NCBI GenBank assembly: GCA_963841105.1
Contig: CAWJCB010000042.1
Location: forward strand, 1-64,000
DNA: 64,000 nt
Reading direction: 5' to 3'
Source of the DNA: VAZQ01 sp963841105
GTDB taxonomy: Bacteria; Pseudomonadota; Alphaproteobacteria; Rhizobiales; Xanthobacteraceae
Both the position numbers and the translations under genes were made by a program. Within the stretch, counting starts at the first letter, position 1. Every line of letters begins with the position of its first letter. Shown here in pieces: positions 24,793-34,352 of the stretch. Under the pieces are notes generated by a model. It saw only the letters and a list, made by a program, of their open reading frames with translations. It ran no database searches and was not told the DNA's origin.

Positions 24793-26058
24793 ATGTCGAA
24801 AGCCGGCAAAGTCGTCAGCGGGGAGATCGCCGCGCAGGTCAAGGGCGAGCGTTTGTGGGACCGGCTCATGGCGCTTGCCGAGTTCGGAGCATCGGACGGC
24901 GGCGCCATCAATCGCCAGGCACTATCCGATCAGGAGATTCCCGCGCGCGCCCAGGTGGTGAGATGGGGAGAAGCCCTCGGCCTTGAGGCGCTAACCGATG
25001 CGGCCGCCAATCTTTTTCTCCGCCACCCCGGGGCCGAGCCGGATCTGCCGCCGGTGCTCGTCGGTTCGCATATCGACACACAGCCAACCGGCGGCAAGTT
25101 CGACGGCGCCCTCGGCGTCCTCGCCGGGCTGGAGGCTGTCGAGGCCATCGTGGCGCGCGGCGTGCGTCCGCGCAGAACGATTGAGGTCGTCGCCTGGATG
25201 AATGAGGAAGGATCGCGCTTCGTGCCCGGCATGATGGGTTCTGCCGTTTTCTGCGGGGTGCGCAAGCTCGAGGACATTCTCAATATTCGCGACAAGGCCG
25301 GCACGACGGTTGAATCCGAGCTGCGCAAGGTTCTGTCTGCGCAACCACGGTTGCCGCAGCGTCCGTTCGGGTTGCGACCGGCAGCCTTTCTCGAAGCGCA
25401 TATCGAGCAGGGTCCTGTTCTCGAGCTCGAAAAGAAGACCATCGGCATCGTCACGGGGATGCAGGGCAAACGGACATTTCGCGTCGAGGTGGAGGGCGAG
25501 GAGAACCATGCCGGCACCTCGCCGCGCAGCGTGCGGCGCGACGCGCTGGTTTCAGCCGTCAATATTGTCCGTGCGTTGCATGATGCGCTCTGGGACCGCG
25601 AGGACGTGGTGCGCTTCACCATCGGCATGTTCACGCTGACCCCGAACGCTCCCTCGGTCGTTCCCGCGCGCGTCATCTTTTCCATCGATCTTCGTCATCC
25701 CGATGCGCAAAGGCTGCGCGAGTTGGGAGACAAGATTCCAAGAATCTGTGAAGGTCACTCCGGCAGGTGTCGTGCGAGCGTGCAAGAGCTCCTGCATGAG
25801 CGGCCGCTCGAGTTTCCGCCTCCGATCCAAGAGAAGCTGCGATCGATCTCTGCCGCACTCGGGATAGCCTGGATGGATATTCCCTCGGGCGCCGGACACG
25901 ATTCGCGCTATCTGCATTATGTTTGCCCCACCGGGATGATCTTCATTCCCTGCAAGAACGGCATCAGCCACAGCGCCGCCGAGAGCGTGCGGCCCGAACA
26001 TGCACGCGATGGAGCCCGCGTCCTGGCCGAAGCGGCCTTCGCCCTGGCCAATGAGTGA
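24793..26058 (+). CDS. Zn-dependent N-carbamoylase/amidase (M20, HyuC/AmaB-like)
   Basis: A 421-aa hydrolase of the HyuC/allantoate amidohydrolase/beta-ureidopropionase group. Metal ligands are visible: H93 (GSHIDTQPTGG), D104 (KFDGALG), E138/E139 (NEEGSRF), His in EAHIEQGPVLE and the late His in GISHSAAE. The EQGPVLE and NHAGTSP motifs are diagnostic. ATG 24793 has GGAAGG upstream; GTG 24772 is possible. It would hydrolyse an N-carbamoyl or N-acyl amino acid. Together with the nitrilase-family enzyme it suggests breakdown of ureido or amide compounds. GNAT and molybdenum-enzyme genes follow. Confidence 0.9.
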   Translation: MSKAGKVVSGEIAAQVKGERLWDRLMALAEFGASDGGAINRQALSDQEIPARAQVVRWGEALGLEALTDAAANLFLRHPGAEPDLPPVLVGSHIDTQPTGGKFDGALGVLAGLEAVEAIVARGVRPRRTIEVVAWMNEEGSRFVPGMMGSAVFCGVRKLEDILNIRDKAGTTVESELRKVLSAQPRLPQRPFGLRPAAFLEAHIEQGPVLELEKKTIGIVTGMQGKRTFRVEVEGEENHAGTSPRSVRRDALVSAVNIVRALHDALWDREDVVRFTIGMFTLTPNAPSVVPARVIFSIDLRHPDAQRLRELGDKIPRICEGHSGRCRASVQELLHERPLEFPPPIQEKLRSISAALGIAWMDIPSGAGHDSRYLHYVCPTGMIFIPCKNGISHSAAESVRPEHARDGARVLAEAAFALANE

Positions 26059-26076
26059 TCCGATGACGGACCACCA

Positions 26077-26814
26077 ATGACGGATCTGGAGAACGTCACA
26101 GATGTGCAATCCGGTCTGCCGGTAGGACCTGCGGTTAACGCCTCGCCTGCGAGACGGCCAGGACGCACGACGTTGCGCGGCCGCCTGGTCAGCATCGTCC
26201 CGCTCGATCCGCAGACGCACGAAGACTCGCTTTTTGCGGGCACGCATGGGCCGGAAAAGGAACAGCTATGGCTCTATCTCACAGAAGGACCTTTCCCTGC
26301 CCGGTCCTCGTTTCGCGCCTATCTCGATAAGCTTGCCAAGTCAGAGGACCCGCTCTCGTTCGCAGTCGTTACACATGCGACGGAAAAAGCCGCCGGACAT
26401 GCTTCGTACATGCGCATCACGCCGGAGCATCGGGTGATCGAGGTCGGTAACATCTTCTATGCGCCCTCGCTCGCGCGCTCCGCCGCTGCCACCGAGGCGA
26501 TGTATTTGATGGCCAGGCACGTGTTCGAAGATCTTGGCTACCGCCGTTACGAATGGAAATGCAATGCGCTCAATGAGCCGTCCCGCCGGGCGGCGCTTCG
26601 GCTCGGGTTTTCTTTCGAAGGCGTATTCCGCCGGCATATGATCCAGAAAGGGCGGAGCCGGGACACGGCATGGTATGCGATGCTCGATCATGAATGGCCG
26701 CTGCGCAAAGCGTTGTTCGAGAGCTGGCTTTCGCCCAACAACTTCGACGCAACCGGCGGCCAGCGGACGCGTCTCTCCGTGCTCAATCGCGAAGTTCGCT
26801 CTTTGCAGAATTAG
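26077..26814 (+). CDS. GNAT acetyltransferase (RimJ/RimL type)
   Basis: A 245-aa N-acetyltransferase. After a proline-containing N-terminal tail of about 35 residues, LRGRLVSIVPLDPQTHEDSLF starts the GNAT_3-like fold. VIEVGNIFYAPSLARSAAATEAMYLMARHVFEDLGYRRYEWKCNALNEPSRRAALRLGFSFEGVFRRHM contains the acetyl-CoA-binding beta4-alpha3 and the RimJ-type 'N..S..aA.rLGF..EG' motif. The acceptor is unknown. It lies 18 bp after the carbamoylase gene and 18 bp before the molybdenum-enzyme gene, so it is part of the same operon. Confidence 0.85.
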   Translation: MTDLENVTDVQSGLPVGPAVNASPARRPGRTTLRGRLVSIVPLDPQTHEDSLFAGTHGPEKEQLWLYLTEGPFPARSSFRAYLDKLAKSEDPLSFAVVTHATEKAAGHASYMRITPEHRVIEVGNIFYAPSLARSAAATEAMYLMARHVFEDLGYRRYEWKCNALNEPSRRAALRLGFSFEGVFRRHMIQKGRSRDTAWYAMLDHEWPLRKALFESWLSPNNFDATGGQRTRLSVLNREVRSLQN

Positions 26815-26832
26815 GGGAGAGGGGAGTTACGC

Positions 26833-29147
26833 GTGACCGCCCGTGCGGCGCCACCGCCGTTGCGCAAGGAAAACGCTCGCCTCCTGCGCGGACGCGCCAG
26901 GTTCGTGGACAACATCCATCTCCATCGCATGCTGCATGGGGCGTTCGTGCGCAGCGCGCTGCCTCACGCCGGGATTGCCGCAATCGATGCTTCAAGAGCT
27001 ATCGCGGCGGGCGCCATCGCGGTGTTGACCGCACGCGACCTGCCTTTCAACGATCAGCCCTGGATCGTGCGCTATTGGCATCCGAGCATCCGCAACGGAC
27101 TGCCAAAATTCCTGGCCGCGGACCGGGTACGGTTCGTCGGCGAGCCGATCGCCTTTGTGGTCGCGACCGACCGCTATCGCGCGGAGGATTTTACGCATCT
27201 CGTTGACGTCGATTACCGGCCGTTGCCGGTGATCGCGGGTATCGCGGATGCGATTGCCGCCGGGGCGACGCTCCTACATCCCGAATGGAGGGGAAACATC
27301 GCCGCGGCGTTCGAGCACCACCATGGCAATGCCGCGCGTGCCCTGGCCGGCTCGACTTACCGCGCACGGCGCCGGTTCAGCTTCGCCCGCCAAGCACCCG
27401 TTCCGCTCGAAACGCGCGGCGTGGTTGCGGATTTTGACGTCGAGGGACGCTCCTTGACCACCTGGCTCTCGACGCAGCCGCACTACAATGTGCGGCAAAA
27501 CCTCGCCTCTCTTCTCGGCCTTTCGGAACAGAACGTGCGCGTCATCGCCGAGGATGTCGGGGGTGGCTTCGGTTCCAAATCGCGTCCTTACGCGGAAGAG
27601 ATCATCGTTGCCCATGCGAGCCGGATGCTTAAGCGGCCGGTGAAGTGGATCGAGGATCGGGTGGAGAATTTGCAGGCAACCACTCATTCCCGGGCCATGA
27701 CCGTCGATCTCGAGATCGGTTGCGACAGGGATGGCGCGCTGACCGCACTCAATGCCGAGATTTCACTGGATGTCGGCGCCTATGTCTTCACCAGCGGGAT
27801 AGCCACGGCGGAAGTTGCCGCCGCGCATGTTGCGAACGGTTATCGTTTTCCCAACATCGCCATTGCGGTCCGTTGCATCGGCACTAACAAGACTCCGGTC
27901 GGCACTTATCGTGGCGCCGGACAGCCGGAGGTCGCGTTCCCGGTGGAGTGCCTTCTCGACGTGCTCGCCAAGCAGATCGGATTGGGCGCGGCCGAATTGC
28001 GCGCGCGCAATCTCGTTCGGCCCCAGGACATGCCCTACGCCACCGGCACCGCTTTGTTTGGCAAGGGTTTAGTCTACGAGAACGCCGATTTTCCACGCGC
28101 GCTGGCAACCGCGATCGACGCAAGCGGATACACTGAGGAGGTTGAGATTTCGACAAATGGCGACCGCATTGCTTACGGCATCGGCTGCGGGGTGGAGACC
28201 GGCGGACTCGTCAATTTCGAATCGGCGCGGGTGCGCATCGATGGCGACGGCGGCGTGGTCGTGACCTCGGGGATGTTTCTCAGGGGCAGGGTCAGTTCAC
28301 CACCTATGCGCAGGTCTGTGCCGATGCACTTGGCGTGCCGTTCGACAGCGTGTCGGTACGCCTCGGAGATACGCATCTGATACCTTTCGGCCGCGGCGCG
28401 TTCGCCGCGCGCGGCGCGGTCATGGGCGCCAATGCCGTGCTTGGCGCAACGCAGCGGCTGCGCGCAAAGCTGCTCGAGCACGCCGCCACTCTCCTGCAGT
28501 GCGCCGCATCCGAGCTTGAGATCGAGAATGGCGAAGTCAAATATCGGGACACTCGTGCGGGCGACCTGACAGTTGGCCAGATCGCCCGCGCAGTGGCGCC
28601 GGGCGGTGCGCTGTTCGATGGCGAAGCCGCGCTGGAAGCGGGTCACGTTTATGAGGCAAAGCAGATCTTGACCAGCGGCTTTTCCGTGCATATTGCAAAA
28701 ATCCGGCTCGATCCCGCAACCGGCTTCTTTCGGGTTGAAGAATATACCGTCACTCACGATGCCGGACGCGCTCTCAATCGCATGATCGTGGACGGGCAGA
28801 TTGTCGGTGGGGTTGCCGACGGCATCGGCGGGGCGATCTTCTCGGAGCTGATCTACGACGGCGGCGGACAGCCGCTGACCGGCTCGCTTGCCGATTACCT
28901 TGTGGCGAGCGCGCCCGATATCCCGCGCATCAAGGTGATGCATGTCGATTCGCCGTCGAGCACGAATCCGCTTGGCGTCCGCGCGGTCGGCGAAGGTGGC
29001 ATCATTCCGGTTGCGGCTGCGCTCACCAATGCAGTGGCACGCGCCATCGACCCCATTCGCACCGGCCACGAGGGCGCGCTGTTCTCACTGCCGCTGCGGC
29101 CCGAACGCGTCCTCGCCGCATGTCAACGCGCTGATCTTTTGGCGTAG
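26833..29147 (+). pseudogene. Xanthine-dehydrogenase-family molybdenum subunit, one frameshift
   Basis: Large molybdopterin-binding subunit of about 770 aa. The GTG start follows GGGGAGAGGGGAG. Domain a/b hammerhead covers about 15-120 (RKENARLLRGRARFVDN). Cofactor motifs include VGGGFGSKSRPYAEE (about 238-252), GTYRGAGQPE and, after the break, SQGQGQFTTYAQ and the catalytic Glu in VRAVGEGGIIP (about 717-727). The frame breaks at ATGTTTCTCAGG (about 28275); one more T would restore GMFSQGQGQFT. No FeS or FAD subunit is adjacent, so it must borrow partners, or electron transfer is arranged differently. Probable role: hydroxylation of a carbon next to a ring nitrogen, or aldehyde oxidation. Confidence 0.8.
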
Positions 29148-29169
29148 ATATGAAGATGTGAGAGAACTT

Positions 29170-29291
29170 GTCATTCCGAGGCGCCGCAAAGCGGCGAGCC
29201 CGGAAACCATAGCCACAGGCTTCACCATGAACTCACTGCTTGTGGTTATAGGTTCCGGGCTCCCTCGCTGCGCTCGGGTCCCGGGAATGAC
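29170..29291. repeat. Type B palindromic element
   Basis: GTCATTCCGAGGCGCCGC...GCGGCGAGCCCGG at the left and CCGGGCTCCCTCGCTGCGC...CCCGGGAATGAC at the right, with CCATAGCCACAGGC/TTGTGGTTATAGG-like inner arms. It lies between the convergent molybdenum-enzyme and livF-type genes and may end transcription from both sides. Confidence 0.72.
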
Positions 29292-29314
29292 GGCGCCTGT
29301 GTTTGGGCGAGAGA

Positions 29315-30013
29315 TCACGCAAAATAGGCTTGGCGAATCTCCTCATTGCTGGTGGCCTCGCGGGTGGAACCGCGCCAGACCACGCGCCCGGCAGCAAGCA
29401 CGATGCAGGAATCGGCCAGCGTGACCGCGATATCCAGGTTCTGCTCCACCAGCAGGATGGCAACGCCGGTGTCGCGGATGCGCTTTACCGCATTGACGAA
29501 AGCCCGCACGATGCCGACGGCAAGCCCGGCGGACGGTTCGTCGAGCAGCATCACCTTTGGGTTGGTGACCAGTGCCCGTCCAATCGCCAGCATCTGCTGC
29601 TCGCCCCCGGAGAGCGAGCCGGCAAGCTGGTGCCGCCGTTCGGCCAGGCGAGGGAACAGATCGTATACTGTCTCGAACGCAATCGCGCGCCGACCGCGGG
29701 CAGCGTGGCTTCCGGCAAGCAGCGTTTCGTGAACGGAAAAGTTCGGGAACAGCTCGCGCAGTTGCGGCACCAGCGCCAGCCCGCGACGAACCACTCGGCT
29801 CGGCTCGAGGTGCGTGATGTCGTCGCCGTCGAAGATCACCCGCCCGGCCGACTTGTGCAGAAGGCCGCTGATGGCTTCGACGCTCGCGGTTTTTCCCGCC
29901 CCGTTCGGTCCCAGCAGCGCAATGCAGCCGCCCTCCGGCAGGGAAAGACCCAAGCCATCGACGCGGATCATGGCGCCGCTGGCGACGCGCAGCCCGGAAA
30001 CTTCCAGTATCAC
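29315..30013 (-). CDS. LIV-type ABC transporter ATPase (LivF-like)
   Basis: A 232-aa ATPase. Walker A GPNGAGKT at 35-42, LVPQLRELFPNFSVHETLLAG as the Q-loop region, signature LSGGEQQMLAIGRAL, Walker B VMLLDEPSAGLAV and the LVEQN switch. Its ATG overlaps the stop of the fused permease-ATPase. Last gene of the second LIV importer (34193 down to 29315). Confidence 0.92.
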   Translation of the reverse strand: MILEVSGLRVASGAMIRVDGLGLSLPEGGCIALLGPNGAGKTASVEAISGLLHKSAGRVIFDGDDITHLEPSRVVRRGLALVPQLRELFPNFSVHETLLAGSHAARGRRAIAFETVYDLFPRLAERRHQLAGSLSGGEQQMLAIGRALVTNPKVMLLDEPSAGLAVGIVRAFVNAVKRIRDTGVAILLVEQNLDIAVTLADSCIVLAAGRVVWRGSTREATSNEEIRQAYFA

Positions 30014-31869
30014 GCCGCCACCTGCTCGCCAAAGTAGACGCGACGCACACGCGGATCTCCCATGATGGCGGCAGCATCCCCCTCGGTGAGGATGTGTCCC
30101 TCGCTCATGACCGAGATGCGCTGACAGAGCGCCGCGAGAAATCCGATATTGTGCTCGATCACCACCATTGCGATGCCAAGCTCGCCATTGATGGCGAGGA
30201 GTAGCTCGCGCAGGCGCTGCGCTTCCTGGACCGATACGCCGGAAACCGGCTCATCCAGCAGGACGATGCGCGGCCGTGACACGATGGCGCGCGCAATCTC
30301 CAGCCGGCGCTGATCGCCAAGCGGCAATGCCCCCGCGACTTCGTCCCGGCGCGCGCCGAGCCCAACCGCCTCCAGCGCAGCCACCGCGGCGCGGCGCTCG
30401 GCGCGAACGACCTCGCTGTTGAATGCGGCTGCAATGCTGCGCAGTGTCCCCTGCACGATCGTGTTGCGTCCGAGCCCGATGATCACGTTGTCAAGACATG
30501 ACAAACGCTCAAACACCGCCGCGTGCTGAAATGTTCTTGTCATGCCGAGACGAATTCGCCGCTCGATCGGCACCTTGCCCAGCGGGGCGCCGGCGAGGAG
30601 AACCTGCCCGGCATCTGCGCGCACAAACCCGGAGATGATGTTGAAGAGCGTCGTCTTGCCCGCCCCGTTCGGTCCCATCAATCCGTGCAAGGAGCCGGCC
30701 GGGACCTTGAGCGAAACGCCGTTCACGGCGCGCAGCGCGCCGTAGGCTTTGAATACACCCTCGACCTCCAGGAGTGGAGACTCGCTCGACGCGCGAACGA
30801 AGGCCGCATCAATGGACTCGGTCGCGCTTAAGAGCTCGGCGACGCGCGCCGCGTGGATTTCCCGCGTGCCGGCCGAGGTTGCCGTCTTGCCTTGGCTGCT
30901 GCGACGTTGCCGCCAGAATGCGGAGGCCAGGCCGTCGGGAAAGAATGTCAAGGTCAGCACGACCAGCACGCAAAATATCAGCTCGATGTAATCCGCGAGC
31001 GGACGCAGCAACTCGGGAATGACGCGCAGAATGCCACCGCCCGCAAGCCCGCCCCAGATCGATCCCATGCCGCCGATGATCGGGTAGGCAAGCGTGAAGA
31101 TCGACGTCAGAACTCCGTAACTGTCCGGATCAATGATACGAAAACGCGGAGCGGAGATCGCGCCGGCAAAGGCGATCAGCGCTGAGCTCCAGATAAAAGC
31201 CGCAATCAGGTGATGCCGAACGTCGATGCCGAAGGCGCGTGCGGCGTTCTCGTTGGAAGCAAGCGCCCGCAAGTTCTTGCCGAATGCTCCGGCAAGGAGA
31301 ACGGTGACGGGCAAAACGCCCAACGCGTACAGCACGCCGCTGAGCAGCAGGAAGTTGGCGTCGTTTTCGAACGAGATACCCAGAATCACCGGCGGCGGCA
31401 CGTGGAGGCCTTCGGCGCCTCCAGTGAGCGCCTTGCTTTCGCGCAACACGATGATCACGACAGCCTGAAAGACCAGCGTAACCATTGCGAGATTGTGGCT
31501 GCGAAACCGAACCCCGGGAATGGCCAGGACCAGGCCTGCCAATGCGCCCAGAAAAGTGGCCAGGGCCAGCGCCGCAAGAAACGGCGCGTTTCCATGCACG
31601 ACAGGGATCGCGGCCCCGTATGCGCCGACGGCCAACATGGCGCCGGTGGCAATGGTGATGCAGCGGGCATAGCCGACCAGCATCGCCAGCGCGCCGCCAA
31701 CAACGGCGGCGCTGAGCGAAACCGCAAAGACGTATTGCCAGTAGGTGTCGAAGAGGAGCCCAAGCACCGCGGTTGCGAGAAGGAGGGTGCTCGGCGCAAG
31801 AGCTCCCGTGGCCGCGCGCAATCTGTCGTTTGTGTTACGTCCGTGTGCCTTCATTTCATTCAGTGTCAT
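30010..31869 (-). CDS. Fused LIV-type permease-ATPase (LivM-LivG)
   Basis: A 619-aa fusion. Residues about 1-320 are a LivM permease with eight or more hydrophobic segments (VGYARCITIATGAMLAVGAYG, RFRSHNLAMVTLVFQ, ENAARAFGIDVRHHLIAAFIW, GGMGSIWGGLAGG). A linker of about 45 residues follows (about 321-365). Residues about 366-619 are a LivG ATPase: Walker A GPNGAGKT at 399-406, MTRTFQHAAVFERLSCLDNVI, the LivG-type signature LPLGDQRRLEIARAI and Walker B IVLLDEPVSGVS. Fusions of this kind are known in rhizobial LIV paralogues. It fixes a 1:1 ratio between permease and ATPase. Confidence 0.92.
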   Translation of the reverse strand: MTLNEMKAHGRNTNDRLRAATGALAPSTLLLATAVLGLLFDTYWQYVFAVSLSAAVVGGALAMLVGYARCITIATGAMLAVGAYGAAIPVVHGNAPFLAALALATFLGALAGLVLAIPGVRFRSHNLAMVTLVFQAVVIIVLRESKALTGGAEGLHVPPPVILGISFENDANFLLLSGVLYALGVLPVTVLLAGAFGKNLRALASNENAARAFGIDVRHHLIAAFIWSSALIAFAGAISAPRFRIIDPDSYGVLTSIFTLAYPIIGGMGSIWGGLAGGGILRVIPELLRPLADYIELIFCVLVVLTLTFFPDGLASAFWRQRRSSQGKTATSAGTREIHAARVAELLSATESIDAAFVRASSESPLLEVEGVFKAYGALRAVNGVSLKVPAGSLHGLMGPNGAGKTTLFNIISGFVRADAGQVLLAGAPLGKVPIERRIRLGMTRTFQHAAVFERLSCLDNVIIGLGRNTIVQGTLRSIAAAFNSEVVRAERRAAVAALEAVGLGARRDEVAGALPLGDQRRLEIARAIVSRPRIVLLDEPVSGVSVQEAQRLRELLLAINGELGIAMVVIEHNIGFLAALCQRISVMSEGHILTEGDAAAIMGDPRVRRVYFGEQVAA

Positions 31870-32041
31870 TCCGGGTCGACAACGCAGGCAAGTTTACGCA
31901 GCCTGCGTAAACTTGGCTGCGTGCGGTGAGCCCGCAATCCAGTAAACTCCGCCTGTGATTACTGGATTCCGGGTTCCCTCGCGGAGCCTGCCATCGGGCC
32001 GGGCCGAAGGCCGAACCTGTTGGCCCGGGCCCCGGAATGAC
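31865..32041. repeat. Type B palindromic element (long form)
   Basis: GTCATTCCGGG...CCCCGGAATGAC ends. Inner hairpins are CAAGTTTACGCAG/CTGCGTAAACTTG (about 31889-31915) and AATCCAGTAA...TTACTGGATT (about 31932-31966), plus a GGCC-rich stem (about 31996-32032). It lies between the livH-type and livM-livG genes inside one operon. Its left end overlaps the N-terminal codons of the fused gene. Confidence 0.75.
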
Positions 32042-32066
32042 GAAGACAAATGGTGGAGTCAGCACC

Positions 32067-32945
32067 CTAGACATCCCGGATTTTGGCCTCGGGAAAGAGA
32101 CCCTCCGGGCGCCATAGAAGGACAACAAAGAGCAGCAGGAAGCTGACGGCATTCTTCATGGCGCTCGACACATACGCGGCTGCAAGCGTCTCCGCCACGC
32201 CCAGAATGAACCCGCCGATCAGCGCGCCGCGCAGCGAGTTGAATCCACCTATCACCGCTGCGACAAATCCCGCGGTGATCATCGAGATTGCAAGCTCCGG
32301 AGAGACGCCTTTGCTTGGCGCAGCAAAGACACCGGCGAGCCCTGCCAGGGCGCCGCCAAGGAACCAGGCCATGGCGTTCATGGCATCGGTGGAATAGCCG
32401 CAGAGCACGGCGCCGCGTGCGTTGGCCGCCATGGCGCGAAGACCCCGGCCGATCGGAGCATAGCCGAAGATGGCGAGGCCAAGGAGTGAGCTCAGGATCG
32501 CGCCGGCAAAGACCCAGATTTGCTCCTTGGTGATGATCACGTCACCGACGAAAATCGGTGGGCCGGGGACCGGATTGCGAACGCCCAGCATCTCGGTGTT
32601 CTGAAAGAGCCTGTAGACCTCCGACAGCCCGATGCCGATGAAGATGGTGGAGGTGATGAGAGCGAACATGTCCGCCCGGCGTATCGGCCGCAGGACGCCC
32701 AGCTCTACCGCCGCAGCAAGCAAGCCGCTGGCAATCGGGACCAGCAAATACGCCGGCCAGTAGCCGATACGAAGCCCCTCGACGACCCCATAGGTCGCGT
32801 AGGCGCCAGCCAACACGAATGCGCCGTGCGCGAAATTGACGATGCGGGTGGCCTTGTAGATGACCACGATGCCGAGCGCCGCGAGGGAGTAGATGGCTCC
32901 GAACTTCAGGCCGCCGACAACGATCATCACGAGCTCGGCAATCAC
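32067..32945 (-). CDS. LIV-type ABC transporter permease (LivH-like)
   Basis: A 292-aa permease. KFGAIYSLAALGIVVIYKATRIVNFAHGAFVLAGAYATY (about 14-52) and FVAAVIGGFNSLRGALIGGFILGVAETLAAAY (about 225-256) are LivH signatures. The start is uncertain: GTG 32945, GTG 32930 and ATG 32927 are all possible around a GGAGGTGA sequence. Second gene of the importer, between the binding protein and the fused LivM-LivG. Confidence 0.9.
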   Translation of the reverse strand: MIAELVMIVVGGLKFGAIYSLAALGIVVIYKATRIVNFAHGAFVLAGAYATYGVVEGLRIGYWPAYLLVPIASGLLAAAVELGVLRPIRRADMFALITSTIFIGIGLSEVYRLFQNTEMLGVRNPVPGPPIFVGDVIITKEQIWVFAGAILSSLLGLAIFGYAPIGRGLRAMAANARGAVLCGYSTDAMNAMAWFLGGALAGLAGVFAAPSKGVSPELAISMITAGFVAAVIGGFNSLRGALIGGFILGVAETLAAAYVSSAMKNAVSFLLLFVVLLWRPEGLFPEAKIRDV

Positions 32946-32960
32946 CTCCGGCTCGCTGTG

Positions 32961-34193
32961 TCAGGACGCCAAACCGACCACCCGCCAACTGCCATTGAGG
33001 ATGCGCGCGCTCGCGACCTTCTTGTTGCCCTGGTGATCCGTCGGGGTCACCGTTTCCGGGAAGATGACGTCGTAGCCTCCCATATCGGAGGGCTTCGCAT
33101 CGCGGAGCGTCTCCCACCAGTCGATCAGCCGCTGCCAGTTCAACTCACGACCGGATTTCTTGATAACCTGCGCAAGAATATAGGTGGAGCCGTAGCCGAT
33201 CAGATCGTAGATGTTGGGTCGGCCCTGGGGCAGCGTTCCGTATTTTTCAACCAGGAGTCGCCGATAGTTCGCGATCGGCGGGTCATCCTGCGTGGGGAAA
33301 TACGGAGCGTTGAAATAGCCCCACACATTGGCGGTGTTCTCGGCCCCGATGATCGGGATGATGGCATTGTTCACTGCCGAACCGTCAAGCACATATTTTG
33401 CATCCGCGAGTCCCTTCTCGGGAGCCTGCTTGATCGCGAAACCGGCTTCAGTGAAGCTGCCCAGGATCAAGACGACCTGGACCCGCCGTCGTGCGAAGGA
33501 AACCAGCTGAGCGGTAAAGTCGCTCGCAGCGGCATCGAACTGCTCGACCACGACCTCCAACCCGCCACGCTTGTCCAGACGCGGCTTGATTTCCGCCAGG
33601 TGCGACTGCGGAAAGGCATATGTGCCGGCCAGAACGCCGACCTTGGTGGCGTTCGGCATCGCCTGGAAGCCAATGTCGATCATGGCCTGCCCGGTCACGC
33701 TCGCCGGCGGGATCGTGCCGTGAAAGACGTTGCGGGCAAATGGATCGCGGATGATCGGCGTCGCGCCAACCGTGTTGTAGGTCGGGATCTGCGTGCTGCG
33801 GACATAATCCGCGGCCGCCGCCGCTCCGGTGCTGCCGCTCGCGATAATGAGGACGAAAACTCTGTCATTCTCGACAAGCTTCTTTGCCGCCGCAACCGAC
33901 TCGGCCGGGGTCGAAGCATGCTCGTAAAGCAGGCGAAGCTTGCGGCCGTTGACGCCGCCCGCCGCATTGATCTTCTCCATGGCGAGTTGGATGTTGTCGC
34001 GGCCCGGTGCGCCGATGAAGGCGAAGGGCCCGGTGAGCTGCCCGAGTGCCCCCACCAGGATCTCGCTGTCCGTGACACCCGGCGTCGACTGTGCCAAGAG
34101 GGTACCGGATCGCACGCCGGGAATCCCGGCGGCCGCCAGGGCCAACGTGCCTTTGACAACGGCGCGCCTGTGAATGGGCTTTTTCTCGACCAT
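32961..34193 (-). CDS. LIV-type ABC transporter substrate-binding protein
   Basis: A 410-aa Peripla_BP_6 protein. The N-terminus KKPIHRRAVVKGTLALAAAGIPGVRSGTLLAQ looks like a twin-arginine signal. ILVGALGQLTGPFAFIGAPGRDNIQLAMEKINAAGGVNGRKLRL is the first lobe, and ASGSTGAAAAADYVRSTQIPTYN lies near the binding cleft. GAGGGACTG precedes the ATG. It leads the operon with LivH, LivM-LivG and LivF and is divergent from the cytosine-deaminase-like gene across a region with a GTATAC palindrome, so the imported compound probably feeds that enzyme. Confidence 0.9.
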   Translation of the reverse strand: MVEKKPIHRRAVVKGTLALAAAGIPGVRSGTLLAQSTPGVTDSEILVGALGQLTGPFAFIGAPGRDNIQLAMEKINAAGGVNGRKLRLLYEHASTPAESVAAAKKLVENDRVFVLIIASGSTGAAAAADYVRSTQIPTYNTVGATPIIRDPFARNVFHGTIPPASVTGQAMIDIGFQAMPNATKVGVLAGTYAFPQSHLAEIKPRLDKRGGLEVVVEQFDAAASDFTAQLVSFARRRVQVVLILGSFTEAGFAIKQAPEKGLADAKYVLDGSAVNNAIIPIIGAENTANVWGYFNAPYFPTQDDPPIANYRRLLVEKYGTLPQGRPNIYDLIGYGSTYILAQVIKKSGRELNWQRLIDWWETLRDAKPSDMGGYDVIFPETVTPTDHQGNKKVASARILNGSWRVVGLAS

Positions 34194-34254
34194 CAGTCCC
34201 TCACTAATTTAGCGGTAAGCGCGCCAACCAACCCCTGCGCGGCTTGCGCTGCAA

Positions 34255-34286
34255 GTATTATACCCGTAGGCCAGTTTCGTATACAA
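34255..34286. promoter_or_regulatory. Candidate GntR/FCD operator, LIV importer-deaminase junction
   Basis: TCGTATACAA (34277-34286) matches the palindromes at 15986, 24729 and 42615. GTATTATAC (34255-34263), an odd palindrome, lies about 21 bp to the left. The GTATAC site is about 84 bp from the binding-protein start and 67 bp from the deaminase-like start. Confidence 0.5.
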
Positions 34287-34352
34287 CGGGGCGCGCTCAC
34301 TGGGGTGCGCGTACATTGTGCAGAGTGACGCATCACTGTTCAGGAATTCGGT

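Noticed and set aside
29660..29670. Further GTATAC sequence near 29665
   Set aside because: It lies inside the LivF-like coding region, away from any start, so it is not counted as an operator.
32520..34328. 602-aa open frame on the plus strand
   Set aside because: Lies antisense to the LivH-like and binding-protein genes, both of which have clear domains; low-complexity shadow.
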